NCBI RefSeq assembly: GCF_000022085.1
Contig: NC_011894.1
Location: 7,301,001 to 7,365,000 of the forward strand
Direction of reading: 5' to 3'
DNA length: 64,000 nt
Source of the DNA: Methylobacterium nodulans ORS 2060
GTDB taxonomy: Bacteria > Pseudomonadota > Alphaproteobacteria > Rhizobiales > Beijerinckiaceae
Position numbers and translations under genes: made by a program
Notes under the pieces: generated by a model
What the model saw: the letters and a program-made list of their open reading frames with translations, nothing else
Databases searched by the model: none
What the model was told of the DNA's origin: nothing
Shown: piece after piece, positions 8,241 through 15,440 of the stretch
Layout of the letters: each line of letters begins with the position of its first letter
Position numbering within the stretch: the stretch's first letter is position 1

Positions 8241-9833
8241 TCAGCGGAGGAAGTCCGCGATCAGCGCCGGGGCCGCGGTGTCGAACCCGACGACGTCGAG
8301 CATGCCGGCGTCGTTCGGGTCGGCGATGCTGAAGCCGTTGGAGACGAGCCCCACGACCACGAGCTTCGCGGCGATCCCGGTGCGCTCCCGGTAGGTCCGC
8401 AGGGCCTGGACCGGATGCACCTCTCCCGCCCACGTCTCCGAGTCCGTGTAGACCACGAAGGCGTCGGCCGGGATGCCGCGCTCCAGCGCCCACAGCATCG
8501 GCAGGGCGCAGTCGGTGCCGCCGAAGGGCAGGCCTTCGGTAGCCGCCACCGCCGCGTCGAGCCGCATCGACGGCCCGAACGGCAGGGGCGTCAGCGCCGT
8601 GCCGCGTCCGCGGGCGCCGGCCGTGAAGCCGACCACCTGCCAGCTCTCCTCGGTCGCCGCGGTGACGAGCGCCATGGCGGCGGCCGCCTCCCGGGGCGTG
8701 AGGCTCGACCCGGCGACCGAGCCCGAACCCATCGAGCCCGACACGTCGAGCGCGAGGACGAGCCGGCGGCCCGTGGGCTCCACCGCCCGGAACGCCGTGT
8801 AGAAGGCGGCGTTCAGCGCCTCCACGATCGCCCCGACCGGCTCCCAGGCGAGGCGGCCCCGCTCGCCGCGCCCCGACGCATAGGTCTTGAGCGCGACGAG
8901 GAGCGCCATCGGGTGCAGGCGCGCCTTGAGCAGGCGCTCCCGGTCCGACAGCGCGGCGACGACCCGCGCGGTCCCGGCGGAGAACGGCGCCAGCACCCCG
9001 GCCGCCGTCAGGCGCCCGAGCTGGCGCACCATCGCGCCGACCGGCATGCCGTCGAGCAGCGCCTCGTTCACCGCCCGGCTCGCGAGGAGCTCGGTCGGCA
9101 GCGCCTCCCAGGGCAGGCCGTGCGAGCGGACGAGCGCCGCTGCCGTCGCCCCGTTCACGCCCTCCCGCTGCACCGCCGCGAAGGCGTGCACGAGGGGCGG
9201 CAGGGCCTCGCCGAGCGTGCCGCGGCAGATCCAGTCGAACAGCGCCGCCCGCTCCGCCTCCCCGGTCTCCGGGTGGGCGAGCCGCAGGAGGTCGCGGTGC
9301 GTCCAGCCATACCGCGCGCGGTACTTCACCGCCTGGTAGGCGAGCGCCTCGACGGAGCGCTCGCCGTACCAGCGCCCGACCGCCCGGCGCAGGCCCCGGC
9401 CCCAGCCGCGCGTGGCGTCAACAGCCCCGGCGAACCGAAACAGGTGCGTGCCGGTGCGGCAGACCCGCGGCAGGGCAGCCAGCGCCGCGCGGCGCACCGC
9501 CAGATCCGCCGCGCCCGCGGCGAGCGCGAGGGCGAAGATCGCCGGGTCCTGCTTGGGCGCGCGGCCGCCCTCGCTCACCGCGACGATGGCCTCGACCGCC
9601 CGCACCCCATCCGCCGCGAGGCAGCGCAGCACGGCGCCCGCATTCTCGCGGGTGAGCGCCCGCTCGCCCGCGTAGTAGGAGCCGCCCTCGGACCCGAGCA
9701 CGAGGAAGCGATCGAGCTGCGTCCAGTCGTCGACCGGGAAGGCGTGGCCCCCAGCCGTGTTCGGCACGGTTCCGGGGATGGACTCCGACTGCGGGGTGCG
9801 CCGGAGCGAGAACAGCTTCGCGTAGTCGACCAT
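8241..9833 (-). CDS. rsr: Ro60-family TROVE/VWA RNA-binding protein (Rsr)
   Basis: This 530-residue protein is a bacterial Ro60 orthologue, a ring-shaped RNA-binding protein that holds Y RNAs and misfolded RNA. In Deinococcus and Salmonella it works with exonucleases such as PNPase in RNA decay or rRNA maturation. The N-terminal TROVE domain is marked by TPQSESIPG and [16 protein letters not shown], then HEAT-like helical repeats. The C-terminal von Willebrand A domain has an intact MIDAS motif, [12 protein letters not shown], and ends near [13 protein letters not shown]. Length matches the family (about 520-540). A ribosome-binding site AGGAG precedes the ATG. Directly upstream on the same strand lies an array of Y-RNA-like genes, the expected ligands, and no gene intervenes. 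Co-transcription is plausible. No rtcB or rtcA ligase gene, which flanks rsr in some bacteria, is present nearby. Confidence 0.96.
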   Translation of the reverse strand: MVDYAKLFSLRRTPQSESIPGTVPNTAGGHAFPVDDWTQLDRFLVLGSEGGSYYAGERALTRENAGAVLRCLAADGVRAVEAIVAVSEGGRAPKQDPAIFALALAAGAADLAVRRAALAALPRVCRTGTHLFRFAGAVDATRGWGRGLRRAVGRWYGERSVEALAYQAVKYRARYGWTHRDLLRLAHPETGEAERAALFDWICRGTLGEALPPLVHAFAAVQREGVNGATAAALVRSHGLPWEALPTELLASRAVNEALLDGMPVGAMVRQLGRLTAAGVLAPFSAGTARVVAALSDRERLLKARLHPMALLVALKTYASGRGERGRLAWEPVGAIVEALNAAFYTAFRAVEPTGRRLVLALDVSGSMGSGSVAGSSLTPREAAAAMALVTAATEESWQVVGFTAGARGRGTALTPLPFGPSMRLDAAVAATEGLPFGGTDCALPMLWALERGIPADAFVVYTDSETWAGEVHPVQALRTYRERTGIAAKLVVVGLVSNGFSIADPNDAGMLDVVGFDTAAPALIADFLR

Positions 9834-9936
9834 CGCTCGGTCCTCTCCTGGCTCGGTCCTCTTTTGGCGAGGCCTCGGGAGCCTGCTCCGTCGGCCTGGC
9901 TTCGGTGGGTGGCGGCGCTGGTGCGCCGCGGGGGAC

Positions 9937-9963
9937 GGCCGCGCGCGCTCTGCCCGCGCGGCC
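9937..9963 (-). other. Hairpin between the Y-RNA array and rsr
   Basis: Perfect 9-base arms (GGCCGCGCG and its complement) enclose a 9-base loop. Read on the minus strand, its first 12 bases are identical to the 5' strand of the fourth Y-RNA unit at 10250-10261. It may be a degenerate Y stem or a processing or terminator-like hairpin in the rsr leader. Confidence 0.5.
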
Positions 9964-9997
9964 GATCGTGTTGCGTCTCGCTCCGCCGGCCTTGAAG

Positions 9998-10126
9998 CCG
10001 CACGGTCATGAATGTCGGTGAAGGATCTTCTGGTGCTCTATTTGAGCTACGGACCTTTCGGCTCGGCGGGACTCGCACCCGCACCCCCCAGATCCTGCGA
10101 TAACCTTCTCCGTCCGGCCCGTGCGG
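9998..10126 (-). ncRNA. Y-RNA-like gene 5 (YrlA type, tRNA-mimic)
   Basis: This 129-base unit is closed by CCGCACGG (10119-10126) pairing with its complement at 9998-10005. The interior mimics a tRNA in permuted order: a T-arm of 5 base pairs with a 7-base TGCGAGT loop (10066-10082), an acceptor-like stem capped by a GAAA tetraloop (10050-10065, one mismatch), then a short D-arm GCTC-AAATA-GAGC (10035-10047). The Y stem takes the place of the anticodon arm. This layout is that of the YrlA bacterial Y RNAs. It is the unit nearest rsr, and its 5' end abuts unit 4. Confidence 0.85.
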
Positions 10127-10261
10127 GCCGCGCGGTCGTGGTGTGAGGAACGGTGTCGTGGTGCTCTACCGGCTGAGCTACGGAACTTTCGGCCCGGCGG
10201 GGTTCGAACCCGCGACCTCCCCATTCGCAGTGGTAACCGTCCCTCCTCGGCCCGCGCGGCC
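10126..10261 (-). ncRNA. Y-RNA-like gene 4 (YrlA type, best-formed tRNA-mimic)
   Basis: This 136-base unit has a perfect 10-base outer stem (10252-10261 with 10126-10135) and a perfect 8-base inner stem with one G-U pair (10236-10243 with 10147-10154), separated by an internal loop. The tRNA-like part has a T-arm with loop TTCGAAC (10197-10213), an acceptor-like stem with a GAAA cap (10181-10196) and a complete D-arm GCTC-AGCCGGTA-GAGC (10163-10178). The order is T-arm, capped acceptor, D-arm, so it is not a tRNA gene. There is no anticodon arm and no free acceptor end. Its 5' strand carries the motif CGGGCCG...ACGGTTAC shared with the other units. Confidence 0.9.
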
Positions 10262-10290
10262 GACGAGACGCAGATCCGGCCGTGCGTGGG

Positions 10291-10426
10291 CCGTGCAGGC
10301 GTGGGGATCGGGGACGGTGCGATTGAGCTACGGATCTCGCGACCCGGCGGGCTTCGAACCCGCACCCTCCGCAGGGCGGACCCTGCGGCGCTCTACCAGA
10401 TAACCGTCTCCGTTCGGCCCGCACGG
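10291..10426 (-). ncRNA. Y-RNA-like gene 3, with tRNA-mimic opened at the D-loop
   Basis: The outer stem is 10 base pairs (10417-10426 with 10291-10300). The inner stem is GGAGACGGT with ACCGTCCCC (one mismatch, 10403-10411 with 10310-10318). Between them lies a nearly whole tRNA shape: the second half of a D-arm (TGGTAGAGC), a hairpin where the anticodon arm would be (8 base pairs, TCCG loop, 10369-10388), a T-arm with loop TTCGAAG (10347-10363), a perfect 6-pair acceptor stem capped by GCGA (10331-10346), and the first half of the D-arm (TAGCTCAATC). The D stem would close between 10390-10393 and 10325-10328. The Y stem therefore leaves through the D-loop, unlike in units 4 and 5. Confidence 0.85.
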
Positions 10427-10613
10427 GCAACGATCGGACAGGATGGATGATGTGAGGAATGTTGCGCCGCAGCCGGCGCCGGGTCAGGCTCCGAGCGAGG
10501 CTCGGCCTTGAATCCTGCCGCCGTGACCGCTGGTTTCGCCCCGTGGACAGGCGAAGGCGGCGATCAGATCGCACTCTTTCATGCCGTTCTCCGTCCGCGA
10601 GGGACCCCAGGGT
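10427..10613. other. Spacer within the Y-RNA array
   Basis: No complete Y unit is evident in these 187 bases. Read on the minus strand there is a copy of the GGACGGAGAA element seen in unit 5, followed by an ATG that opens a 32-codon frame, and a TTCCTCACA segment similar to the 3' side of unit 4. These may be remnants of a decayed unit. The short frame has no family features and I do not call it a gene. Confidence 0.4.
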
Positions 10614-10683
10614 GGCGCGGGCATGCACTGACGCTCGGTGGTTTCGCGTGGAAGGCGGTAACCGAGCGTCTCCGGCCCGCGCC
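10614..10683 (-). ncRNA. Y-RNA-like gene 2, minimal hairpin without tRNA module
   Basis: This 70-base unit is a very strong hairpin: a perfect 9-base outer stem (10675-10683 with 10614-10622), a small internal loop, a perfect 10-base inner stem GACGCTCGGT (10661-10670 with 10630-10639) and a 21-base loop. The stem, internal loop and stem layout and the 5' sequence GCGGGCCGGAGACG match the Y stems of the neighbouring units. The terminal loop has no T- or D-arm, so it would resemble a classical short Y RNA. An attenuator hairpin is the alternative. Confidence 0.65.
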
Positions 10684-10691
10684 GGCGACGG

Positions 10692-10800
10692 GGCCTGCCG
10701 GACATGTCTGACCAAGGTGGACTGGGCGTTCCGCCCCCGCGGCTCGCGACCGCGGACGTCCGGATGGTGCGATGAACCTCGATCACCGGCCCGGCAGGCC
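10692..10800 (-). ncRNA. Y-RNA-like gene 1 (first unit of the array)
   Basis: This 109-base unit is closed by a perfect 10-base stem (10791-10800 with 10692-10701). It has a T-arm of 6 base pairs with a 7-base TCGCGAG loop (10737-10755), directly stacked on an acceptor-like stem GGGCG-GAA-CGCCC (10724-10736). The 3' part can fold as a weak D-arm (10706-10722) or pair with CGAGGT near the 5' side, so the D-arm is uncertain. Its 5' strand aligns well with that of unit 5 (CGGGCCGG, then AGGTT and ATCGC). The 5' end falls a few bases after the predicted start of the candidate promoter. Confidence 0.75.
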
Positions 10801-10810
10801 GATGGCGGGG

Positions 10811-10839
10811 TGAGTAGCGGGGGCGGTCGGGGGTGTCAA
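10811..10839 (-). promoter_or_regulatory. Candidate promoter of the Y-RNA array and rsr
   Basis: Read on the minus strand, a consensus -35 TTGACA (10834-10839) is followed after exactly 17 bases by TACTCA (10811-10816), a moderate -10. The first Y unit begins about ten bases further on. No comparable promoter was found before units 2-5 or before rsr, so the array and rsr may form one transcript from this site. Confidence 0.6.
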
Positions 10840-10882
10840 CGGGAAACTTGAAGAATCTTTCAGTTCGCCCCATCTCCCCGAC

Positions 10883-11131
10883 ATGGATTCCGTCCCGATC
10901 AATCCGGCGCAGATCCGCGCCGGACGTGGCCTTCTGAAATGGACGCAGGCGGTGCTCGCCGCCCGCGCGGCCGTCTCGGTGGTGACCCTCAACATGATCG
11001 AGAGCGAGCAGGTCACGCCTCGCGCCCGCACGCTGTCGGCGATCCGCTCCGCGCTGGAGCGCGAGGGCGTCCGCTTCGTCGGCGACGAGTCGGAGGGATT
11101 CGGGGTTCTGTTGCGCCGGCCCGCGGCCTGA
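10883..11131 (+). CDS. Small XRE-type helix-turn-helix protein
   Basis: This 82-residue protein has the compact helix-turn-helix pattern of XRE/Cro regulators: IRAGRGLLKWTQAVLAARAA, then SVVTLNMIESEQ and a final TLSAIRSALEREGVRF, with a short GFGVLLRRP tail. This tail layout is common in small alphaproteobacterial XRE proteins. It is transcribed away from the Y-RNA array, and its start lies 44 bases from the array's -35 element. It is therefore positioned to regulate both itself and the array, though no operator was recognised. The ATG at 10883 is the only sensible start. Confidence 0.8.
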   Translation: MDSVPINPAQIRAGRGLLKWTQAVLAARAAVSVVTLNMIESEQVTPRARTLSAIRSALEREGVRFVGDESEGFGVLLRRPAA

Positions 11132-11276
11132 CCGGGAGCGATACTGCCGCCCCGGCCGCCGACGAGCTCCGGGCGGAGGGGGCGGCCGCGCCCTTGCCGT
11201 GCCGGTCCAAACGCCAAGATCTCCTTAGTCTCTCCGGACCGGAGAGCCATCCCCTCAGCCGTCCCGGAGACCCGCG

Positions 11277-11615
11277 ATGCCGCTGCCCCACGCCCCTCTC
11301 GCGCTGGCCTGTCTCGCCGGCCTCGCGCTCCTCGCCGGCACTGCCGCCCAGGCGGGCGATGCCGCGGCGGGCCGGAAGAAGGCCGTGGCGTGCCAGGCCT
11401 GCCACGGCCTCGACGGCATCTCGAAGCTTCCCGACGCGCCGAACCTCGCCGGCCAGGTCGAGCCCTACCTGATCAAGGCGCTGGGCGAGTTCCGCAGCGG
11501 AACCCGCAGGAACGAGGTCATGTCGGTGGCCGCCAAAGACCTCACGGACGCCGACATCGCGGATCTCGCGGCCTATTACAGCGCGATTGAGGTCGAGGTC
11601 GTGCCCCCGTCCTGA
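11277..11615 (+). CDS. Periplasmic c-type cytochrome
   Basis: This 112-residue protein has a signal peptide (PLALACLAGLALLAGTAAQA, cleavage near residue 26) and a single haem-binding motif CQACH at about 39-43, with a methionine in RRNEVMSVA as the probable second haem ligand. Size and pattern fit class I cytochrome c of the cytochrome c553 type. Family members carry electrons in the periplasm. Partner enzymes are not apparent here. The gene is separate from its neighbours and starts after a GGAGA ribosome-binding site. Confidence 0.88.
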   Translation: MPLPHAPLALACLAGLALLAGTAAQAGDAAAGRKKAVACQACHGLDGISKLPDAPNLAGQVEPYLIKALGEFRSGTRRNEVMSVAAKDLTDADIADLAAYYSAIEVEVVPPS

Positions 11616-11789
11616 ATGCGGCGGTGCAACAGTCCGGGCCGTAATCCTCCGGGGCGGGTAGCCGCGCGGGGTGCGGATGCGGTAGGACAGTGACGCTCCG
11701 TTCCGGGAGGTCCGTCGCAGGATGCCGTTGTTTCCGAGCCGCTCCCGGTCGCCGGTTCCGCTGTGCGCCGTCGGCATCCGGGCATCCTG

Positions 11790-12986
11790 ATGGCGCAGCC
11801 CGGATCCGTTCCCGGCGGCGCCCCGCAGCGGGTGCTGATCTATTCGCACGACACGTTCGGTCTCGGGCACCTGCGTCGGGCGCGCGCCATCGCGCATGCC
11901 CTCGTGGCGGAGGCGCCGGAGCGCCGGGTGCTGATCCTGTCCGGCTCGCCGGTGAGCCATGCCTTCCGGTTCGCGCCGGGGGTCGCCTGCCGCCGCCTGC
12001 CGGGCGTGGTGAAGCTCGGCAGCGGCGCCTATCGCAGCCATGGGGCGGCGCACGACCTCGAGGCCGTGGTGGCGACCCGCGCGGCGCTGATCCGCCACGT
12101 CGCCCGGCGCTTCGACCCGGATCTCTTCCTCGTCGACAAGGAGCCGACCGGCTTCCACGGCGAGGTGCTGCCGGTGCTGGCTCCCCTCAAGGCCCGGGGC
12201 TGCCGCCTCGTGCTGGGCCTGCGCGACGTGCTCGACGATCCCGCGCTGCTCGTGCCCGAATGGGAGCGCAAGGGCGCGCTCGGCGTGCTGCCCCTCTACG
12301 ACGCGATCTGGATCTACGGCCTTAAGGAGATCTATGCGCCGCTCGCCGGCCTGGCGCTGCCGGCGGGCGTCGCCGAGCGCCTGACCTATACGGGCTATCT
12401 CCGCCGCGAGGCGCCGGAGGCCGGGGCCGCGCAGGCCGAGGAGGAGCCCTTCCTCCTCGTCACGCCTGGCGGCGGTGGGGATGGCGTCGAGCTCGTGGAG
12501 GCGGTGGTGCGGGCCTACGAGGCGCGAGGCCTGCCCCATCGGGCGCTCGTCGTGTTCGGGCCCTTCTTCCCGCCCCGGGCGCGCGACGCCCTCCAGGCGC
12601 GGATCGACGCCCATCCGCGCCTCTCTGCCCTCGATTTCGATGCGCGGCTGGAGCGGCTGATGCGCCGCGCCGCGGGCGTCGTGGCCATGGGCGGCTACAA
12701 CACCTTCTGCGAGATCCTGTCCTTCGACCGGCCGGCGCTGATTCTGCCGCGGATGCGCCCGCGCCGGGAGCAGCTGATCCGCGCCGAGGCCGCCGCCCGG
12801 CTCGGCCTCGTCGAGACGCTGACGCCGGACCGGGCGGAGCCGGAGCGCATGGCGGCGGCGCTCGCCGCGCTGCCCGATCGCCCGCGTCCCTCCGCCCGGC
12901 CGATCCCCGGCCTTCTCGGCGGCCTGCCGGCGATCTGCCGGCTCGTCCAGGGGCCGGCCGGCGCGCCTCGCGTGGCCGCGGAGTAG
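11790..12986 (+). CDS. MurG-like glycosyltransferase (COG4671 type)
   Basis: This 398-residue protein has a GT-B fold like MurG and the family 28 transferases. The N-terminus VLIYSHDTFGLGHLRRARAIAHAL contains the glycine-rich HDTFGLGH loop typical of the predicted transferases of COG4671. A second half carries LVTPGGGGDG and VVAMGGYNTFCEILSF, which resembles the nucleotide-sugar pocket. I prefer ATG 11790 over 11763, which adds only nine residues. It is the first gene of a cluster with two GT4-like genes and a transferase-deacetylase fusion, so the products likely act on one glycan or glycolipid. Donor and acceptor are unknown. Confidence 0.82.
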   Translation: MAQPGSVPGGAPQRVLIYSHDTFGLGHLRRARAIAHALVAEAPERRVLILSGSPVSHAFRFAPGVACRRLPGVVKLGSGAYRSHGAAHDLEAVVATRAALIRHVARRFDPDLFLVDKEPTGFHGEVLPVLAPLKARGCRLVLGLRDVLDDPALLVPEWERKGALGVLPLYDAIWIYGLKEIYAPLAGLALPAGVAERLTYTGYLRREAPEAGAAQAEEEPFLLVTPGGGGDGVELVEAVVRAYEARGLPHRALVVFGPFFPPRARDALQARIDAHPRLSALDFDARLERLMRRAAGVVAMGGYNTFCEILSFDRPALILPRMRPRREQLIRAEAAARLGLVETLTPDRAEPERMAAALAALPDRPRPSARPIPGLLGGLPAICRLVQGPAGAPRVAAE

Positions 12987-12999
12987 TGCTTTTAGTCCC

Positions 13000-14241
13000 A
13001 TGCCCGCTCGCATCGCCGTCCTGGTCAAGGGCTATCCGCGCCTGTCCGAGACCTTCATCGCCCAGGAGCTGCTGGGCCTGGAGGCGCGGGGGATCCCGCT
13101 CGCGATCTGGTCCCTGCGCCGGCCCCATGACGGGGCCGTGCATCCCATGCACCGGCAGATCGACGCGCCCGTTTCCTACCTGCCCGAATACCTGTACGAG
13201 GCGCCCTGGCGGGTCCTGCGCGGGCTCGTCGCCGCCCTCCGGCGCCCGGGCCTGCGGCCGCTCCTCGCCCTGGTCTGGCGCGACCTGCGGCGCGACCTCA
13301 CGCCCAACCGCCTGCGGCGCCTTGGCCAGGCGCTGGTGCTCGCCCGCGAGCTCCCGGCGGAGATCGCCCATATCCACGTCCATTACCTGCACACGCCCGC
13401 CTCGGTCGGCCGCTACGCCGCTCTCCTCACGGGCCGCTCCTGGAGCGTCTCGGCCCATGCCAAGGACATCTGGACGACGCCGGACTGGGAACTCGCCGAG
13501 AAGCTCGACGATAAGCGCCTGACCTTCGCGGTGACCTGCACGGCGGCGGGAGCGGCCCGGCTCCGGGCGCTCGCCGCCCGCCCGGAGCATGTCTCCCTCG
13601 TCTACCACGGCCTCGATCTCGGGCGCTTCCCGGAGCCGCCGGCCGCCCGGCCGCCCCGCGACGGCAGCGATCCGGCCGATCCGCTGCGCATCGTCACGGT
13701 GGGGCGGGCGGTCGCCAAGAAGGGCTTCGGCGATCTCCTCGATGCGCTGGCCGCGCTGCCGCCGGGCCTGCACTGGCGCCTCGCCCATGTGGGGAGCGGC
13801 GAGGCGCTGCCGGCCCTGAAGGCCAAGGCCGCCTCGCTCGGGCTCGGCCCGCGCGTGGCGTTCCTCGGCGCGCGGCCGCAGCCCGACGTGGTGGCGCTCC
13901 TGCGCGAGGCCGACCTGTTCGCGCTGCCGGCCAAGCGCGCCCCCTCGGGCGACCGGGACGGCCTGCCGAACGTGCTGCTGGAGGCGGCCTCGCAGCGGCT
14001 CGCCATCGTCGCCACCGACTTCGCGGGCATTCCGGAATTCCTGCGCGACGGGATCGAGGGCCGGCTGGTGCCGCCCGGCGACTGGGCGGCCTTGTCGAAC
14101 GCCATCAACCTCCTGGGGCGCGATCCGGGCGAGCGCGCGCGGCTCGGCGCGGCGGCGCTGTCGCGGCTGCGGGCGGAGTTCGGGGCGCAGGCCGGGATCG
14201 ACCGGATCGCGGAACTCCTTCATGGGGACCGGGGTCGGTGA
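13000..14241 (+). CDS. GT4-family glycosyltransferase
   Basis: This 413-residue protein is a retaining GT-B glycosyltransferase. It begins RIAVLVKGYPRLSETFIAQE, the usual start of GT4 enzymes of exopolysaccharide clusters, and includes SAHAKDIW and the C-terminal donor site VGRAVAKKGFGDLLDAL, then GDRDGLPNVLLEAASQ with the catalytic-type glutamate. It starts 13 bases after the upstream transferase gene. Its last codons and stop lie in a palindromic element (14229-14341), so the natural C-terminus may have been altered by the insertion. The sugar cannot be predicted. Confidence 0.88.
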   Translation: MPARIAVLVKGYPRLSETFIAQELLGLEARGIPLAIWSLRRPHDGAVHPMHRQIDAPVSYLPEYLYEAPWRVLRGLVAALRRPGLRPLLALVWRDLRRDLTPNRLRRLGQALVLARELPAEIAHIHVHYLHTPASVGRYAALLTGRSWSVSAHAKDIWTTPDWELAEKLDDKRLTFAVTCTAAGAARLRALAARPEHVSLVYHGLDLGRFPEPPAARPPRDGSDPADPLRIVTVGRAVAKKGFGDLLDALAALPPGLHWRLAHVGSGEALPALKAKAASLGLGPRVAFLGARPQPDVVALLREADLFALPAKRAPSGDRDGLPNVLLEAASQRLAIVATDFAGIPEFLRDGIEGRLVPPGDWAALSNAINLLGRDPGERARLGAAALSRLRAEFGAQAGIDRIAELLHGDRGR

Positions 14242-14341
14242 CCCCGGCGGATCCAAGGCGGAACCTTGGTGGGCTCGGGCGAAGCCCGATGCAGGGGCAT
14301 CCTGCCCCTGCACCCCGGCCAGAGGGCCGAGGGCCCTCTGG
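14229..14341. repeat. Palindromic element of five hairpins across a gene junction
   Basis: Five consecutive short hairpins fill this stretch: CCGGGGTC/GACCCCGG, CCAAGG/CCTTGG, TCGGGC/GCCCGA, CAGGGGCA/TGCCCCTG and CCAGAGGGCC/GGGCCCTCTGG. The first contains the stop of the upstream glycosyltransferase. The rest are in frame with the downstream glycosyltransferase and supply its first residues. It resembles in-frame palindromic elements such as those known in Rickettsia, in behaviour and not in sequence. Confidence 0.75.
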
Positions 14342-15440
14342 ACACCCCGCAATCGCCTTCTACGCGCCGATGAAGCCGCCCGACCACCCGGTTCCCTCGG
14401 GTGAGCGCACCATGGCGCGGCTCCTCCTCAGGGCCCTGGCGGCGGCCGGCTTCGAACCCGTGACGGCGAGCGGGCTGCGCACCCACGATGCCACCGGGGA
14501 GCGGCATCCCACCTTACGCGAGGCGGCCGCGGCCGAGGCGGCCCGGCTCGTCGAAGCGTGGCGCGCGGCGCCGCCCCGCCTCTGGTTCACCTACCACGTC
14601 TACTACAAGGCGCCGGACTGGATCGGTCCCGCGGTGGCCGCCGCCCTCGGCATCCCCTACGTGATCGCGGAGGGCTCGCGGGCGCCCAAACGTGCAGCCG
14701 GCCCGCACGCCGTCGGGCATGCGGGCGCGGAGGCCGCCCTCGATGCCGCCGACCTGATCCTGGTGATGAACCGCCGCGACCGGCCGGCCGTTGAGGCGGC
14801 CCGCCCGGCCCGGCAGATCATCGCCGAGCTGCCGCCCTTCCTCGATCCGCAGGACTGGCCGCTGCCGCCGGCAGCCCCGCGGGCCGGAGGGCCCCTGCGG
14901 CTCCTCACCGTCGCGATGATGCGGGAGGGGGACAAGCTCGCCTCCTACCGCCTCCTCGCCGACACCCTGACGCGCTGCGGCGACATCGCCTGGACCCTCG
15001 ACGTTGTTGGTGACGGGCCCGCGGCGGCGAAGGTCTCCGCCCTCCTCGCCCCGTTCGGCGACCGGGTGCGCCGCCACGGCAGGCTTAGCGCCTCCGCCCT
15101 CTCGCTCCTCTACGCGGGGGCCGATCTCCTGGTCTGGCCGGCGGTCAACGAGGCCTACGGCATGGTGCTGCTGGAGGCGCAGGCCCATGGCTGCCCGGTC
15201 GCGGCGGGCGGCTTCGGCGGCGTGCCGGACGTGGTGCGCGACGGCGTCACCGGCCTCGTGACGGCGCCGGGCGATGCCGCGGCGCTCTCCGGCGCGATCC
15301 GGCGGCTCGCCGCCGATCCGGCGGCGCGGGCCGCCCTCGGCCGGGCAGCGCTCGCCTTCGCGCGCGAGGAGCGGGGCCTCGCCGCCGCGGCGGGGCGCCT
15401 GCGGGCAGCCCTCGCCTCCCTGCCGGGACGCGCCGCATGA
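14238..15440 (+). CDS. Glycosyltransferase with repeat-derived N-terminus
   Basis: The 400-residue frame starts at a GTG overlapping the previous stop. Its first 35 or so residues (Pro/Gly/Arg-rich) come from the palindromic element. The recognisable GT-B N-terminus, AIAFYAPMKPPDHPVPSGERTMARLL, begins near residue 38, where family members normally start with Met. Further landmarks are LWFTYHVYYKAPDW, VIAEGSRAPKR and the GT4-like donor region VWPAVNEAYGMVLLEAQAHG. A shorter start at ATG 14370 would cut the first beta strand. The enzyme is probably active with an extra tail, or uses an unannotated start. It belongs to the same glycan cluster and overlaps the next gene. Confidence 0.82.
   Translation: MTPADPRRNLGGLGRSPMQGHPAPAPRPEGRGPSGHPAIAFYAPMKPPDHPVPSGERTMARLLLRALAAAGFEPVTASGLRTHDATGERHPTLREAAAAEAARLVEAWRAAPPRLWFTYHVYYKAPDWIGPAVAAALGIPYVIAEGSRAPKRAAGPHAVGHAGAEAALDAADLILVMNRRDRPAVEAARPARQIIAELPPFLDPQDWPLPPAAPRAGGPLRLLTVAMMREGDKLASYRLLADTLTRCGDIAWTLDVVGDGPAAAKVSALLAPFGDRVRRHGRLSASALSLLYAGADLLVWPAVNEAYGMVLLEAQAHGCPVAAGGFGGVPDVVRDGVTGLVTAPGDAAALSGAIRRLAADPAARAALGRAALAFAREERGLAAAAGRLRAALASLPGRAA

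Noticed and set aside
9998..10426. Canonical tRNA genes suggested by TTCGAA loops and GTAGCTCAG boxes
   Set aside because: The T-arm precedes the D-arm, the acceptor stem is closed by a tetraloop, and two units have no anticodon arm. They fit Y RNAs, not tRNAs.
10121..10450. Open frames across the Y-RNA array on both strands
   Set aside because: They translate into Arg/Pro-rich low-complexity sequence, and the region is explained by paired stems and tRNA-like arms.
10484..10582. Short 32-codon frame within the array spacer with a possible ribosome-binding site
   Set aside because: No conservation evidence and no features. The spacer may be a decayed Y unit.
11013..13028. Long minus-strand frame of 671 codons
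   Set aside because: It lies antisense to a cytochrome gene and a glycosyltransferase gene that show clear family motifs.
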